Assembly (NCBI RefSeq): GCF_042477335.2
Contig: NC_091251.1
Coordinates: forward strand, 29,156,501 to 29,220,500
Length of the DNA: 64,000 nucleotides
Direction of reading: 5' to 3'
Source of the DNA: Ovis canadensis
Lineage: Eukaryota; Chordata; Mammalia; Artiodactyla; Bovidae
In this document: positions 32,590-43,389 of the stretch, piece after piece
How positions within the stretch are numbered: the first letter of the stretch is position 1
Layout: each line of letters opens with the position of its first letter
Notes under the pieces: generated by a model
Databases searched by the model: none
Told to the model about the DNA's origin: nothing
Seen by the model: only the letters and a program-made list of their open reading frames with translations
Translations under genes and position numbers: made by a program

Positions 32590-32652
32590 CTGTGTGTGTG
32601 GGGGGTGTGTGTGTGTGTGTGGTGTGTTTGTGTGTGTATATGTGTGTGTAGG
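32590..32652. repeat. Imperfect (GT)n microsatellite
   Basis: Runs of GT broken by a G6 block, a GG and a TATA interruption. Interruptions suggest an older, less variable tract. Confidence 0.9.
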
Positions 32653-32719
32653 CTGGAGGATGGGAGAAAGGGACAACTCAGAGTCTGGATTTATTAAGGA
32701 AATGGTGTCTCACAGGGTC

Positions 32720-32850
32720 TCTGTCCATTTGATTCAATGTTTTACTTGAGTACCTACTGTGTGCCAAGTCTCATGGAAGATAGAAGGGAAGTAGTAAACA
32801 TCCTCCCTCACAGACCTTACCGTCTAGTTGATAGTACAAAACCAAACCAA
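32720..32850 (-). mobile_element. L2 LINE 3' end, antisense
   Basis: ttacttgagtacctactgtg and gtgccaagtctcatggaaga mirror the L2 terminus in reverse; the A/C-rich run after 32836 is likely a simple tract. Confidence 0.6.
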
Positions 32851-32939
32851 ACAAACCAAACAGAAAGTGAGAAAATAACGTGAAGCTGGATGAAACTGAC
32901 GCAGGAAAGGGGTGTAGGGGAAAGAATTGGGGATACCTG

Positions 32940-33150
32940 GGCTTCCCTGGTGTCTCAGTGGCAAAGAATCCACCTGCCAATGCAGGAGACGTGGGTTCCA
33001 TCCCTAAGTGGGGAAGATCCCCTGGAAAAGGGAGTGGGAGCCCACTCCAGTATTCTTGCCTGGGAAATCCCATGGACAGAGGAGCCTGGCGGGCTGCAGT
33101 TCATGCGGTTGCAAAGAGTAGGGCATGACTGAGTGACTAAACACCACCAC
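32940..33150 (+). mobile_element. Bov-tA SINE, near full length
   Basis: Head ggcttccctggtgtctcagt, body ccactccagtattcttgcct, tail gcatgactgagtgactaaac and a CCACC-rich end. Flanks ggatacctgggc and ggatgtctgggc (about 32931 and 33160) may be a worn target duplication. Confidence 0.9.
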
Positions 33151-33171
33151 CGCCAATGTGGATGTCTGGGC

Positions 33172-33340
33172 TCTATTTTTAACTCTGCTACTGACCAGCT
33201 GTGGCCTCAGGGAAGTCACCACCTGTCTGAGCCTCAGTTTTCTTATCTGTAAAATGGGACCTGATAATCCCTTTCCCTCGGGTTTTTGAGATGGATCTGG
33301 GTGATGCTGGCTGGGAAAACACTCTGTAGTATCTTAAGTC
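33172..33340 (+). mobile_element. MIR SINE
   Basis: ctctgctactgaccagctgt, gcctcagttttcttatctgt and aaaatgggacctgataatcc run in MIR order. Confidence 0.75.
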
Positions 33341-34339
33341 TGCTGTCAAGCTGGAGAAAAGAGGATGTCAATATCTGGCCTCCTCAGTTCCCTGCAAGTG
33401 CCCAGAGATAGGGACCATGTCTTGCTCTCTCTGGCATTGTTCTCAGCCCCAGCCCTGGCCTGGCATGCAGAGAGAATGCTCCCGTTCTAGGAAGTGGAGG
33501 AGAAGTCGATGCTTCAGATCTGGGGGGCTGCCAAGGGAATACTTGGAGGGTAACCAGACAGGTATCCAACCCAGGCCACTTTGCACCAGGTGCCATGCTC
33601 ATCATCCTGACCCTCAGAACACCACCACATGGACAGGTTCAGGCAAGGAACCTGATTCTCAGAGAGGTTTATCCACTTACTTAGGGCCTCACATTGAGAA
33701 AGCAGCAGCATAGATATTTGAAAATCCCTTCTTTCTTCCCCTATCCTGCCTTGTCTATCCCACATGGGTGACAGGCATGGGTAGGAAAGATGGCACTTAC
33801 ACCCCAGAGCTTTGCTGAAGTCCTGAGCCTGGAAGCCAAGGTCCAGAAAGCTCTCCATCCCCCTCTGCCAGCTTTTGCCTCTGCCCATTTGATTCTGTTA
33901 ATGGAATTCTTAGGAAAAATTACACACCGTTACATTTCCTCGCTAATCTCCCAGCAACAGCCATGGTACGAACAGTTTTAAATAGTTAAGACTCCATCCC
34001 AGCTGTCTCTTTCCAGTTTTCTTGCTTCCAGGGGGTGCTCAGCCAGGCAGCGAGCAGGCTTACCTACCGAGCGTTCCTTCATGGAGAGGCAGAGCCCAGC
34101 AGCAGAACCCAGAGCTCCCAAAATGCCTGGGGGGCACGTGGGCACGTACAGCATGGGAGCAAGGGATGGAGGTGAGGGGATTGGTGAGAAATAGGATTCT
34201 CAGCCTGGGTTCGGTGAGTCTGCTGGGAGGCCCTGAGCAGATCGCTTTCCCTCTCTGGGCCTCCCTCATCTCCAAGGCCTGCTGGGTTTCCCTTCCTGCT
34301 CAGAGGCTCTCTGCGTGTGATCCTTGTGACTTTGATAAC
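33341..34339. other. Non-coding stretch with weak MIR piece
   Basis: gattctcagagaggtttatc (about 33655) may be antisense MIR. The rest is unassigned. A minus frame of 124 codons (33514-33888) lacks recognisable content. Confidence 0.4.
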
Positions 34340-34770
34340 AAACTCGCCACTGGCTGTGCTTGAAAATGGAGGCTCTGGAGTGCATGCGGCGTTACTGTCT
34401 AATAAGCCGTGAGTGGCTCGGCGCCATCAGCTGAGTCACTTTGCAGAGCCTATGGGTCATTAAAAAAAGTCTAAACTAGTGTGTGTGAAGCGGCTTCCAC
34501 AAACTGATTCCCACCACAAAATAAGCCTTTAATTAACAGAATATCACACTCAGTTGAAGCACAACATTCACAGACATATACCCAGAGATGTTAATTATGA
34601 AGTGAATTTGCACATGCATGATTTATGGGTCTTTGACTTTAAAGAGAAAAAAAAATCGGCTGCCTACTTTATTTATGCTTTCTGCCCTCTGAGAGAATTC
34701 ACAAGAGAGAGATACCATGGACGGTTCCAGTGTTTCTTGGAAGCTTAACATCCCTTTCAGTGACTTTTAT
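34340..34770. promoter_or_regulatory. Candidate conserved non-coding element
   Basis: Repeat-free. Holds an AP-1/MAF-type GCTGAGTCA (34430-34438), TTTAATTAAC (about 34528-34537), TTAATTATGA (34591-34600) and a CDX/posterior-HOX-like ATTTATGGG (about 34621). Dense, varied transcription-factor cores without repeats suggest an enhancer; conservation is untested. Confidence 0.35.
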
Positions 34771-34784
34771 GCTTTGCTTACATC

Positions 34785-34862
34785 AATCAGCTAAATATTT
34801 ATTGAATTCTCAATTGCCCAGCACAGAGCCAGAGACTTGGTGGGGGAAGGGGGGGGGGTGGT
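34785..34862. mobile_element. Antisense L2 piece followed by a G-run
   Basis: gctaaatatttattgaattc and gcccagcacagagccagaga resemble the reversed L2 terminus. A G-rich run (34840-34860, up to nine Gs in a row) follows. Confidence 0.5.
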
Positions 34863-36374
34863 TCAGGATGAGTCACAGCGCTGGTGCTGTGTGTAGATGA
34901 GTTATGTACCCTGGAGGAACCTTGCAGAACATAGGGTCTGCCTTCCTAGTTTTACAGACTAGGAGGCTGGCCAGAAGGGGGACTAACTCCGCCAGAATGG
35001 CACAGTGATACCAGGCCCACCCTGGCCTGATACCCTGGCTGAGTGCTTCCACGGTACCCCAGCCATGCGGACAGCACTCCGCTAGGCCCGGAAACAGTGA
35101 GGAAGTACTGTGTCCTCGGGAGTAGGTGAAACCCGAGCTGCACACACACTACAGACACCCCATGGAATCTACAATAACAAGATGAGTGGGCTGCAGGCTG
35201 GCGCCTGTGGAGGGTCCTAGCACTGTGGGAGCTCTGAAGAGGGGTCCTCAGGGTCTCTGCTGAGGCCTTGGACTAGGTGGCCCTTGGTTTGGCCCTAGAG
35301 GAGAGGGAATGGGGCAAGCAGAGCATAGGGGACGCTCCTCCTGCTGGAAGCCGGCAGGGTCAGGAGCATCCTGAGGGCAGAGAGAAGGCAGATCCTGCAA
35401 AGCCTTGGTCCGCAGGTGCTCTTCTCATCCTCCTCCTGCCCACATGCCCCATCTTCCCCTGGACAGCTGGACCAAGCTGCCAGGGAGTGACAACGACAGG
35501 TTCCTGGTTTTTTAAGCTTCAAAAACTGAAAACGGTGTCTTTGGAAGAGATGCTTGCTTTTTCTGATTTCCACTCGAGGGGCAATGTAGGTTCAGGAGGA
35601 GAGGAGTCACAGTCACGCGTGGGGGGCAGAAGATAATGTGAGGGGGGGGCTCTGTGGGCGCCCACCCTATCTCGCGCTGCACCAGAGGGAGCTAGTCAGT
35701 GTAGACCCCACCCCGCAGGTAAGCTTGGGGATCTGGAGCCTTCTTCCTGCCACAGCCACACAACATCCATGGAGGGCTGGGCAATGGTAGCAGAGGAGTA
35801 GGTTACTGGGGGTGAGGTCTAAACAGATAGGACCAGGTATATCGATGGCATTCCCCAACCCAGCAGAGCCTGCAACACCTATGCCTCAGAGACTGCAGCC
35901 TGGTAACCTGGCAGGGACCTCCCGGTGGGGAGAGTGCCCAGCAGATGGTGGCTGGCCTTTGACTCTATATCACCCTCACCCCCACGTACATCAACCATGA
36001 AGGGAGGAGCAAAGAGAGCCAGGAACACCCTGACCTAACTCAGAAAACACTGGGATGACTGAGAAGACTCAGAACTGACCAGCTACTTTTTCTGCCAATG
36101 TAGATTCTAAATTGATATAAGGAAATTAATTTATGGAAAAGTGAGTTGAGATAGTTGAGATACAAGCACCTAATTCTGTGGGCTCAAAGTTCCAACCCCA
36201 GTGTTCATCTGGAGGCTGGGGAGCAAGAGAAATGGCAGGGAGGTGGTCAGCAGAGGACCTTAGCGCTGGGCAACAGGGGTCTCAAGTTGTCCCATGGCCT
36301 CTATGGCCCGGCTGGGCCTTCTTTCAAAGGGGAAGGATGACAAGATAAAGAGCTGTTGACACTCCAGGGGACAG
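34863..36374. other. Unique non-coding stretch
   Basis: No young repeat over 1.5 kb. Frames up to 119 codons without recognisable domains. A second G-run lies at about 35641-35649. Confidence 0.45.
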
Positions 36375-36448
36375 GGTCCATGACTTCTTCCTTAGCCCTG
36401 CTACGCACTCGCCATGTGACCTTAGGCAAGCGGCTCAGCCTTTCTGTG
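36375..36448 (+). mobile_element. MIR fragment interrupted by BovB
   Basis: gccatgtgaccttaggcaag and ggctcagcctttctgtgtct are MIR core; the element stops where the BovB begins. Confidence 0.6.
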
Positions 36449-36449
36449 T

Positions 36450-36727
36450 CTTGTTGCTGTTCAGTTGCTCACTCATGTCCGACTCTTTGCGATCCCGTGG
36501 ACTGCCCCACGCCAGGCTTCCCTGTCCTTCACCATCTCCCGGAGCTTGCTCAAACTCATGTCCACTGAGTCGGGATGCCATCCAGCCATCTCATCCTCTG
36601 TCATCCCCTTCTCCTCCTGCTTTCAAATCTTTCCAGCATCAGGGTAATTTCTAATGAGTTGGCTCTTTGCATCAGGTGGCCAAAGTATAGGAGCTTCAGC
36701 ATCAGTCCTTCTAATGAATATTCAGGA
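36450..36727 (-). mobile_element. BovB LINE 3' end, minus strand
   Basis: Starts with the antisense terminus gttcagttgctcactcatgt, continues tctcccggagcttgctcaaa and ends about gaatattcaggattctg. Only the last 275 bp or so of the element. It lies head to head with the copy at 36768-37475. Confidence 0.9.
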
Positions 36728-36767
36728 TTCTGCGATTTAGGCGCCCCATTTTAAAATAAAGAGGGTG

Positions 36768-37475
36768 AATGAAAGAGGAGAGTGAAAAAGCTGGCTTAAA
36801 ACTCAACATTCAAAAAACGAACATCGTGACATCCTGTCCCATCACTTCACGGCAAATAGAAGGGGAAAAAGTGGAAACAGTGACAGATTTTATTTTCTTG
36901 GGCTCCAAAATCACTGAGGACGGTGATTGCAGCCATGAAATTAAAAGACACTCACTCCTGGGAAGGAAAGTGATGGCAAACCTAGATAGTGTATTAAAAA
37001 GCAGAGATATCATTTTGCCAACAAAGGCCCATATAGTTAAAGTTATGGTTTTTCCAGTAGTCATGTGCAGATGTGAGAGCTGGACCATAAAGAAGGCTGA
37101 GTGTCAAAGAATTGATGCTTTTGAATTGTGGTGCTGGAGAAGACTCTTGAGAGTCTCCTGCAGAGCACGAAGATCAAACCAGTCAATCCTAAAGGAGATC
37201 AACTCTGAATATTCATTGAAGAACTGATGCTGAAGCTCCAATACTTGGGCCACCTGATGCCAAGAGCCAAGTCATTAGAAAAGACCTTGATGCTGGGAAA
37301 GATTGAAGGCAAAAGGAGGAGGCGATTGCAGAGGATGAGGTGGTTAGATAACATCACCAACTCAGTGGATATGAATTTGAGCAAACTCCAGGAGATAGTG
37401 AAGAACAGGGGAGCCTAGCATGCTGAAGTCCATGGGGTCGCAAAGAGTTGGACACAACTTAGCAATTGAACAACA
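36768..37475 (+). mobile_element. BovB LINE 3' fragment with 152-codon remnant frame
   Basis: Begins in the RT thumb region (aggagagtgaaaaagctggc) just after where the catalytic YADD would lie, and ends ggacacaacttagcaattga. An open frame of 152 codons (36769-37227) preserves BovB protein sequence (KLNIQK near its start, FELWCWRRLLRV near its end) then stops. Lacks endonuclease and RT catalytic residues. Confidence 0.9.
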
Positions 37476-37479
37476 ACTT

Positions 37480-37605
37480 GTTGGTTCTCAAACTTCAGAG
37501 TACCAGACACTCATAGGGGAATTGTGTTAAAATCAGTTTCCTGTCTTGATGCTCAGAGATTTGGGAATGAGTGTCTATTCCTAGGACCCACTGTGATGAC
37601 CGTTT
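37480..37605 (+). mobile_element. Possible MER5/MER20-type hAT remnant
   Basis: ttggttctcaaacttcagag at the left is the classical opening of small Charlie-type hAT elements, and ttgtgttaaaatcagtttcc fits their interior. The copy is worn. Confidence 0.45.
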
Positions 37606-37639
37606 TATCTAAAGCTGGGTGGGCCCAAAGATCTCTTGA

Positions 37640-38035
37640 CCCTGAGCTTACTTCGTCTCTATTGCCCCCCTGCACACTGCACCTCTACCCCAGCCAGAAT
37701 GCCTCCATACCCCCAAGGTAATCTGTTCTTTGCCTGGAATTTCTTCTATGGGACAGGCCTTCTGGTCTCACTTCCTCATCCTTGTGGGGCATTTTCTCCT
37801 CCCCTCCTGCCTCATTCTGTGAAGTCAGCTTCCCTCCCTCCCTTTCTCCCCTCCCCTGAGCACTGGGTGGCGGTGCTGAGATCATCAGAGATGCCCCACA
37901 CCACCCCTTTCCGCTCCGTCTCTAGGCTCAGGCATCCCCGTGGACTCCAGCCTTCAGCCTTCATCAGGCTCTTCCTCCTGTTCAGAATGTCTTTCCCCTG
38001 CCCTCTGGCTTCATGGATCTGACCCTCTTTTCTAG
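37640..38035 (+). mobile_element. L2-like sequence
   Basis: ctgttctttgcctggaattt and tgttcagaatgtctttcccc are L2-like phrases in plus sense, though the match is patchy and pyrimidine-rich. Confidence 0.35.
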
Positions 38036-38039
38036 TTCA

Positions 38040-38505
38040 TGATTTATTAATCATATTTTTCTTCCACTTACAAATATAAAAGAAAACATGGTGAACTTTT
38101 GCAAACATAGCAACAAAGAAATCATGAAATTCCTCATGCCTGAGACTCTCCTCCAAAATTTAAAAAAAAAAAAAAAAGTAGCAACATTTTGTGACATTTT
38201 CTCCCCAGTGAGCAGTTACATGCCTTTACTTACACAGGCTCTGTTATATGCAGATCTTCCATGTTCTTTTTCATAACTATTATTACTCCATTGAATTAAT
38301 TTATGAATTCCCCATAGATCATATTCAGGTATTTTCTGTAACCATGAAAAATTAAACATCACTGCAACTAACATCTTAGCAAATGTAACTCAGTGCCTTT
38401 GAATGGTTGTAGGCTGCCTTTCTAGAAGTAAAATTGCTAGATGAAAGGTAAAAATATTTTATATTTAGTGTCTATTACCCATTTGGTTCTCAAAAATGTA
38501 TCACT
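38040..38505. mobile_element. Old L1-like fragment with A-run
   Basis: agtaaaattgctagatgaaa and gtctattacccatttggttc resemble old L1M sequence. An A-run of about 17 sits at 38160-38177. Orientation not assigned. Confidence 0.35.
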
Positions 38506-38507
38506 TG

Positions 38508-38722
38508 GAGTCAGCCCTCAGTATCTTTGGGGAGTTGAGGTTCCAGGACCCACCCCCTGAAGATGCCAAAACCCATGGATGCTCAAGTCCCTCACGTAAA
38601 ATGTTGCCCTATAGTCAGCTCTCAAACCCATGGCCTCTGTATCTGTGGGTTCCCCCCATCTGTGGGTTCAACCTGCTGCAGATTGAAATTAGCTGAATCT
38701 GCGTCTGCAGGACACACAGATA
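38508..38722 (+). mobile_element. Tigger-type DNA transposon remnant
   Basis: gtcagccctcagtatctttg at the left, ccaaaacccatggatgctca inside, and catctgtgggttcaacctgc near the right match Tigger-class terminal sequences. Related to, but not the same end as, the copy at 17770-17978. Confidence 0.6.
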
Positions 38723-38849
38723 GGAAGTGCTAACCTTACCAACTTGTTTTCCCACCAATATTCTTCAAGCAGCTTTTTCTCCATACAACACTCCCAACCC
38801 CCACTAGGTGTAGATACTCTTCTTTTAACTCTGCCAAACAGATAGGTGA

Positions 38850-39022
38850 AAACATCTGCCAGTGCAGGAGGCATGGGTTCAATCCCTGGACTGAGAAGAT
38901 GCTCTGGTGCAGGAAATGGCAAACCATCCAGTATTCTTGCCTGAGAAATCCCATGGACAGAGGGGCCTGGAGGGCTACAGCGCATGCGGCCACACAGAGC
39001 TGGACGTGACTGATCACACATG
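38850..39022 (+). mobile_element. Bov-tA SINE, worn
   Basis: Head catctgccagtgcaggaggc with catgggttcaatccctggac, body catccagtattcttgcctga, tail gctggacgtgactgatcaca. A block is missing between head and body. Confidence 0.8.
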
Positions 39023-39719
39023 TACAACTATCAGTGAGATCTGTTTGAGACTTAACGTTTCAAGTAGTTTTAGAAAAGAACGTAAGGCATTTGTTTGCAT
39101 GATTAAAAAACGCAGTGGTATAATAGGACCTGAAATGAGCGTGGGAGCCCCCACCCCAGGCCCGAATCTGTCCCCATCTCATGCTTGAACAAATTGGCAC
39201 ATAGTGCTAGCTTTGAGGAGTTCTAGGCTCCGTGCAGCCCAGGAGCCTAGAACTGTCTGCCTGAACTAAGTTCTGTTTACCTCGAACTCCTGCCAGGGCT
39301 TGTCTGTCCCTCCACACAGAAGCACAACCACAGGGTGCTGCCCTCCTGGTGGGCACACTTCTGCCAGGCTGTAACTGCGGCCAGAGCTGCGAGCAGGGGT
39401 GACCATGGGGTATGTGGGCTGGGCGGCAGGGAGGCAGCTGGGGCTCCAGTCCCAACTTCGCAGTTAACTCTCTGAGACTGTTTAAGTACCCGTGACTCTT
39501 GGCCTACCTGCTTGTAAAAGGAAAGAGTGATATTGACTTCGAGGGCCTCTTGTGAGGCTCACACCTGACTGCACAAATAAAACTGGAGCCTTGTTGTGAG
39601 TCCTGGAGGTTGATGCCTGAATTCCATCTATTGATCTCCTTCCCTCACAGCTTGTATATGGCTGAATGCAGATGGCCTAATGCAGGGGCCATGTTTCGCT
39701 AGTTGTTCCATACGTAACA
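39023..39719. other. Non-coding stretch with a weak MIR piece
   Basis: ctgtttaagtacccgtgact and cctgcttgtaaaaggaaaga (39479-39525) may be MIR. Otherwise unassigned. Confidence 0.4.
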
Positions 39720-39930
39720 CAGTGGTTAACCGCATGCGCCTTGGTATTGAAGAGAGCTGGGTTCAGCATGCTTGGTGGCTGTGTGACTCTGGGCAGGTTA
39801 CTTAACCTCTCTGAGCCACAGTGTCTTATGTCATGTGGGCATCCCTACTTCTTGGTTTATTGTGAAGAGTTAATCAGCTGTGTTGAAATGCTGGTAGAAG
39901 GTAAGAGCTCAATCAATGTTAGATATCTTA
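39720..39930 (+). mobile_element. MIR SINE, near full length
   Basis: gccttggtattgaagagagc, ggctgtgtgactctgggcag, cttaacctctctgagccaca and a 3' end ctcaatcaatgttagatatc give the full MIR order. Confidence 0.8.
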
Positions 39931-40384
39931 TCATCTTCAATCAATTATTAACAACGCTGACCTTAACCAAGAGTAGCATTTTCTTCTCCTTCTTCCTCCC
40001 TTCCTCTCTGAGCTTGTTGAGAGCAGACTCACAGAGAACCGGATCTTGCTGACTCCGCTCCACTTTCCCTTTCCTCTCTCACTGTCTGGTTGAATAGAGC
40101 CAGGGTCTCCTGTACCATCACCTGACTACCCTGCCAGTGTTGACCCTGCTTTGCCTTCACTCGGCTCCCCGTGGGCTGGCACAGACCTGGCTGTGAAGAA
40201 GGGAGAAGAGGCCCCTTTCACGGCATGACTGGACTCACTCTACAAAGTCTGTCTCTTCATCTGCTGTCTATAGTGGTGACAAATCCCACCATTTGTAGAC
40301 AGCCTTACATTGGGGTTGATGCTTTTGAGATTAGGAAATTGCTCAGGGCTCTGAGCTGCGAGATGGCCCCTTGTGCCCATCTGT
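39931..40384. other. Non-coding stretch
   Basis: Nothing recognised. Confidence 0.4.
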
Positions 40385-40520
40385 TTTCTTGCTGGAAGAC
40401 CTTGGGGGATGTATTTCATCTGTCTCAGCCTCCACATCTGTGACATGGGACATAGTAACACTGACCCCAGAGAGGCGAGGGTTCATGAGATAAGGGGCCA
40501 GCGTGGCCTTGAACACAAGT
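40385..40520 (+). mobile_element. MIR SINE fragment
   Basis: gctggaagaccttgggggat, gtctcagcctccacatctgt, gggttcatgagataaggggc in MIR order. Confidence 0.6.
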
Positions 40521-41659
40521 GCACACTTAGTGACAGCAGCGGGGAGTCTCACCTCCCAGGGGTGGGCTCCACCCTCTCTGGTGGATGGTCAGTCTATAGA
40601 AGTCCCTCCCTCTGACTTCTGATGCCTCAGAGCCAACCCCCACCCCTCGATCTCTTGAGGGGATCAGATGGCCTTAAAATCTCAACACAGGAGCAGGGGG
40701 ATGGAGGGTCGGGGAGTACACTCAGGTTGGACCTTGGGGAACCACCTTGGAGGGTTGTCTGTGACAGCTCTTCAGCAGGCAGTGCTTTGGGGAGGCTAAG
40801 AAGCCAGAGGCAGGGCAGCTCCCAGAGGAGAAAGTTGGAGTTGGGGCAGCACCAGGAGGGTGAGTGTTCTGGAAGGAAAGGAGAGGAGAGATGGTTGGAA
40901 AACCCTGCAGTCACAGAATGGCCTCTCACCCAGCTCTCCCAACAAAGCTGTGGGCCTCTGTGTTCATTGTTTTCTGGACCTCAGTTGCCCAGTCTGTGGA
41001 ATGGGAACATTGGTGCTAGGAGATGGTTACTGCTCATAATGGATGAGGGGATTCTCAGGGCAGGTGATGGGACTGTGGTGCAAGACGGCTGCAGGAGGTG
41101 CTGATATGCTGGTGGGGGAGGCTCTCCACTCCTGCCCCACTGCCTCCAAGCTGATCTGTGTCTAAGCCAGGTCCACCCCTACCTCGGGTCCTTTGCACTG
41201 GGCTCTCTCCTCTCCCCACAGCTTCCGCTGCGCATTTTCTTAACACAAGACTTCTATTATTTATCTCACAGTTTTGAGGCATTCAAGCAAGGCTCAGTGG
41301 GTGGCTCTTCTGTCTCACAGGGTCTGGGGTCTTTAGCAGTTGGTTGGAAGGAGACATCCGAGCTGCCTGCATGCCTGCCAGCTGCTTTGGAAGAGCATGA
41401 GGAGGCACGCTGCACCTGATGAGCTCCTGCATGTGGCCTTGACAACATGCTTGGAGTTGGACTTTTTCTCTGGAGGCCCAGGGCCCCTGGGTTGAGTGCT
41501 TTAAGAGGTGCAATTGGAAGCTGTGAGACCTCTTTAGATCCTGCCTGAGTACATCACTTCTGCCTCACTTTATAATATCACCAAGGCCAATCTGGATTCC
41601 AAGAGAGGAACAGACCCCATCTCTCAATGGGAGAGGTGTCATCTTCAATCTGGCAGCAC
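40521..41659. other. Non-coding stretch with one MIR core
   Basis: gacctcagttgcccagtctg with tggaatgggaacattggtgc (about 40978-41018) is a MIR core. A plus frame of 160 codons (40622-41104) spans it and shows no domain. Confidence 0.4.
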
Positions 41660-41711
41660 ATGCTTCCCTACAGTAGGGTCCCTAGGCTGTTTTGTTCACT
41701 GTTATACTCCA

Positions 41712-42746
41712 ATAAACCATGGAAAATTCTGAAAGAGATGAGAAGACCAGACCACCTGACCTGCCTTTGAGAAATCTGTATGCAGGTTGGGAAGCAACTG
41801 TTAGAACTGGACATGGAACAACAGACTGGTTCCAAATAGGAAAAGGAGTATGTCAAGGCTGTATATTGTCACCCTGCTTATCTAACTTACATGCAGAGTA
41901 CATCATGAGAAACACTGGGCTGGAGGAAGCAAAAGCTGGAATCAAGATTGCCAGGAGAAATATCAATAACCTCAGATATGCAGATGACACCATCCTTACT
42001 GCAGAAAGCAAAGAAGAACTAAAGAGCCTCTTGATGAAAGTGAAAGAGGAGAGTGAAAAAGTTGGCTTAAAGCTCAACATTCAGAAAATGAAGATCATGG
42101 CATCCGGTCCCATAACTTCATGGCAAATAGATGGGGAAACAGTGGCTGACTTTATTTTGGGGGGCTACAAAATCACTGCAGATGGTGACTGCAACCATGA
42201 AATTAAAAGACGCTTACTCCTTAGAAGGAAAGTTATGACCAAGCTAGACAGCATATTAAAAAGCAGAGACATTACTTTTCCAACAAAGGTCCATCTTGTC
42301 AAGGCTATGGTTTTTCTAGTAGTCATGTATGGCTGTGAGAGTTGGACTATAAAGAAACCTGAGCGCCAAAGAATCGATGCTTTTGAACTGTGGTGTTGGA
42401 GAAGACTCTTGAGAGTCCCTTGGACTGCAAGGAAATCCAACCAGTCCACCCTAAAGGAGATCAGTCCTGGGTGTTCATTGGAAGGACTGATGTTGAGATG
42501 AAACTCCAATACTTTGGCCACTTGATGTGAAGAACTGACTTATTTGAAAAGACCCTGATGCTGGGAAAGATTGAAAGCACAGGAGAAGGGGACAACAGAG
42601 GATGCGATGGTTGGATGGCATCACCGACTCAATGAAAATAAGTTTGAGTAAACTCCGGGAGTTGGTGATGGACATGGAGGCCTGGCGTGCTGTGGTCCAT
42701 GGAGTCACGAAAAGTCGGACACGACTGAGTGACTGAACTGAACTGA
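41712..42746 (+). mobile_element. BovB (RTE) LINE, 5'-truncated, longest copy
   Basis: About 1.03 kb of the roughly 3.2-kb element: the RT palm from just before the GxxQGxxLSP motif to the tail gactgaactgaactga. The endonuclease domain and the first RT motifs are missing, so it is a dead-on-arrival copy, as usual for target-primed reverse transcription. Bounded by an 8-bp direct repeat (atactcca). It has fewer lesions than the other five or so BovB pieces here. Confidence 0.95.
41719..42501 (+). pseudogene. BovB reverse transcriptase remnant (260 codons)
   Basis: The frame keeps part of an RTE-clade reverse transcriptase: GVCQGCILSP (residues 43-52), the catalytic YADD (87-90, DNA 41977-41988), the downstream KLNIQK segment, and the C-terminal FELWCWRRLLRVPWTARK region. 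The APE-type endonuclease and the RT motif carrying the first catalytic aspartate are absent, and the frame ends at a stop while BovB homology runs a further 245 bp. The ATG at 41719 is incidental. It cannot be an active enzyme; high identity to the family suggests a relatively recent insertion. Confidence 0.9.
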
Positions 42747-42800
42747 ATACTCCATGTGTCTAGCACATAGTAGGTGTTCAATAATTATGTACTAAGTGAA

Positions 42801-43069
42801 AGAAGAGATGAAATCTTTATGGTCCAGCCAGGCCTGCCTCTGCCAGGAAGCCCTCTACCCCCTCCCCTTGGACTGTGGGCTCCTCTGCTTCCTCAGCCTC
42901 CCTTTCTTACCTGCTTTCTGCCCTCCTCTCTCCTCAGCGGATGACCCTACAAACCAGGCCTTGAGCTCCGGAAGGGCAAGCTTGGGCTCCATACCATGCA
43001 GAGAGGATTTCAGCAGTTAAGAACTCCTAACTGCACATATGATATACACACATGTTTTCTACACATCGG
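42801..43069. other. Non-coding, pyrimidine-rich
   Basis: CT-rich, possibly older L2 sequence; not assigned. Confidence 0.35.
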
Positions 43070-43200
43070 GTTCATGAATCACAACCACTGTTGAGGTGAA
43101 CGTTGTTATCCCATTTTACAGACAGGAACACTGAGGCCTGGACCAACTGAATCATTTGCCTCAGGGCACACAGCCAGTCTGGCCTGCATCTAGCCTGATG
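43070..43200 (-). mobile_element. MIR SINE, minus strand
   Basis: cccattttacagacaggaac, then gaggcctggaccaactgaat and gggcacacagccagtctggc: antisense MIR order. Confidence 0.7.
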
Positions 43201-43389
43201 TCTCCACAAAAGCAAGCACACTGCCTCCGTAGACGGATTGTGCCAGCCCCAGGATAAAGATATGAAAATGAGGTGCCCAAGTCTTCCTCTTGGGTTCCAG
43301 GGCACTAAAGATAGGGTTCTGGGCCCCCACTCCTCTCTCCCTCCCCCGGAGGCCATGGCTTCCCACCACTGAGATGCTCTGGCAGGGGA

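Larger units (their letters stand above)
41660..42800 (+). mobile_element. L2 3' end split by a BovB insertion
   Basis: ctgttttgttcactgttata before the BovB and tgtctagcacatagtaggtg after it join into the normal L2 terminus. The duplicated atactcca (41704-41711 and 42747-42754) marks the insertion. Confidence 0.75.

Noticed and set aside
36450..37475. Head-to-head BovB pair as a single twin-primed (5'-inverted) insertion
   Set aside because: In twin priming the inverted part comes from upstream sequence; here both arms contain the true 3' end, which needs two events.
41719..42501. Functional reverse transcriptase gene
   Set aside because: It lacks the endonuclease and the first RT catalytic motif, starts at a truncation point and stops before the element's end.
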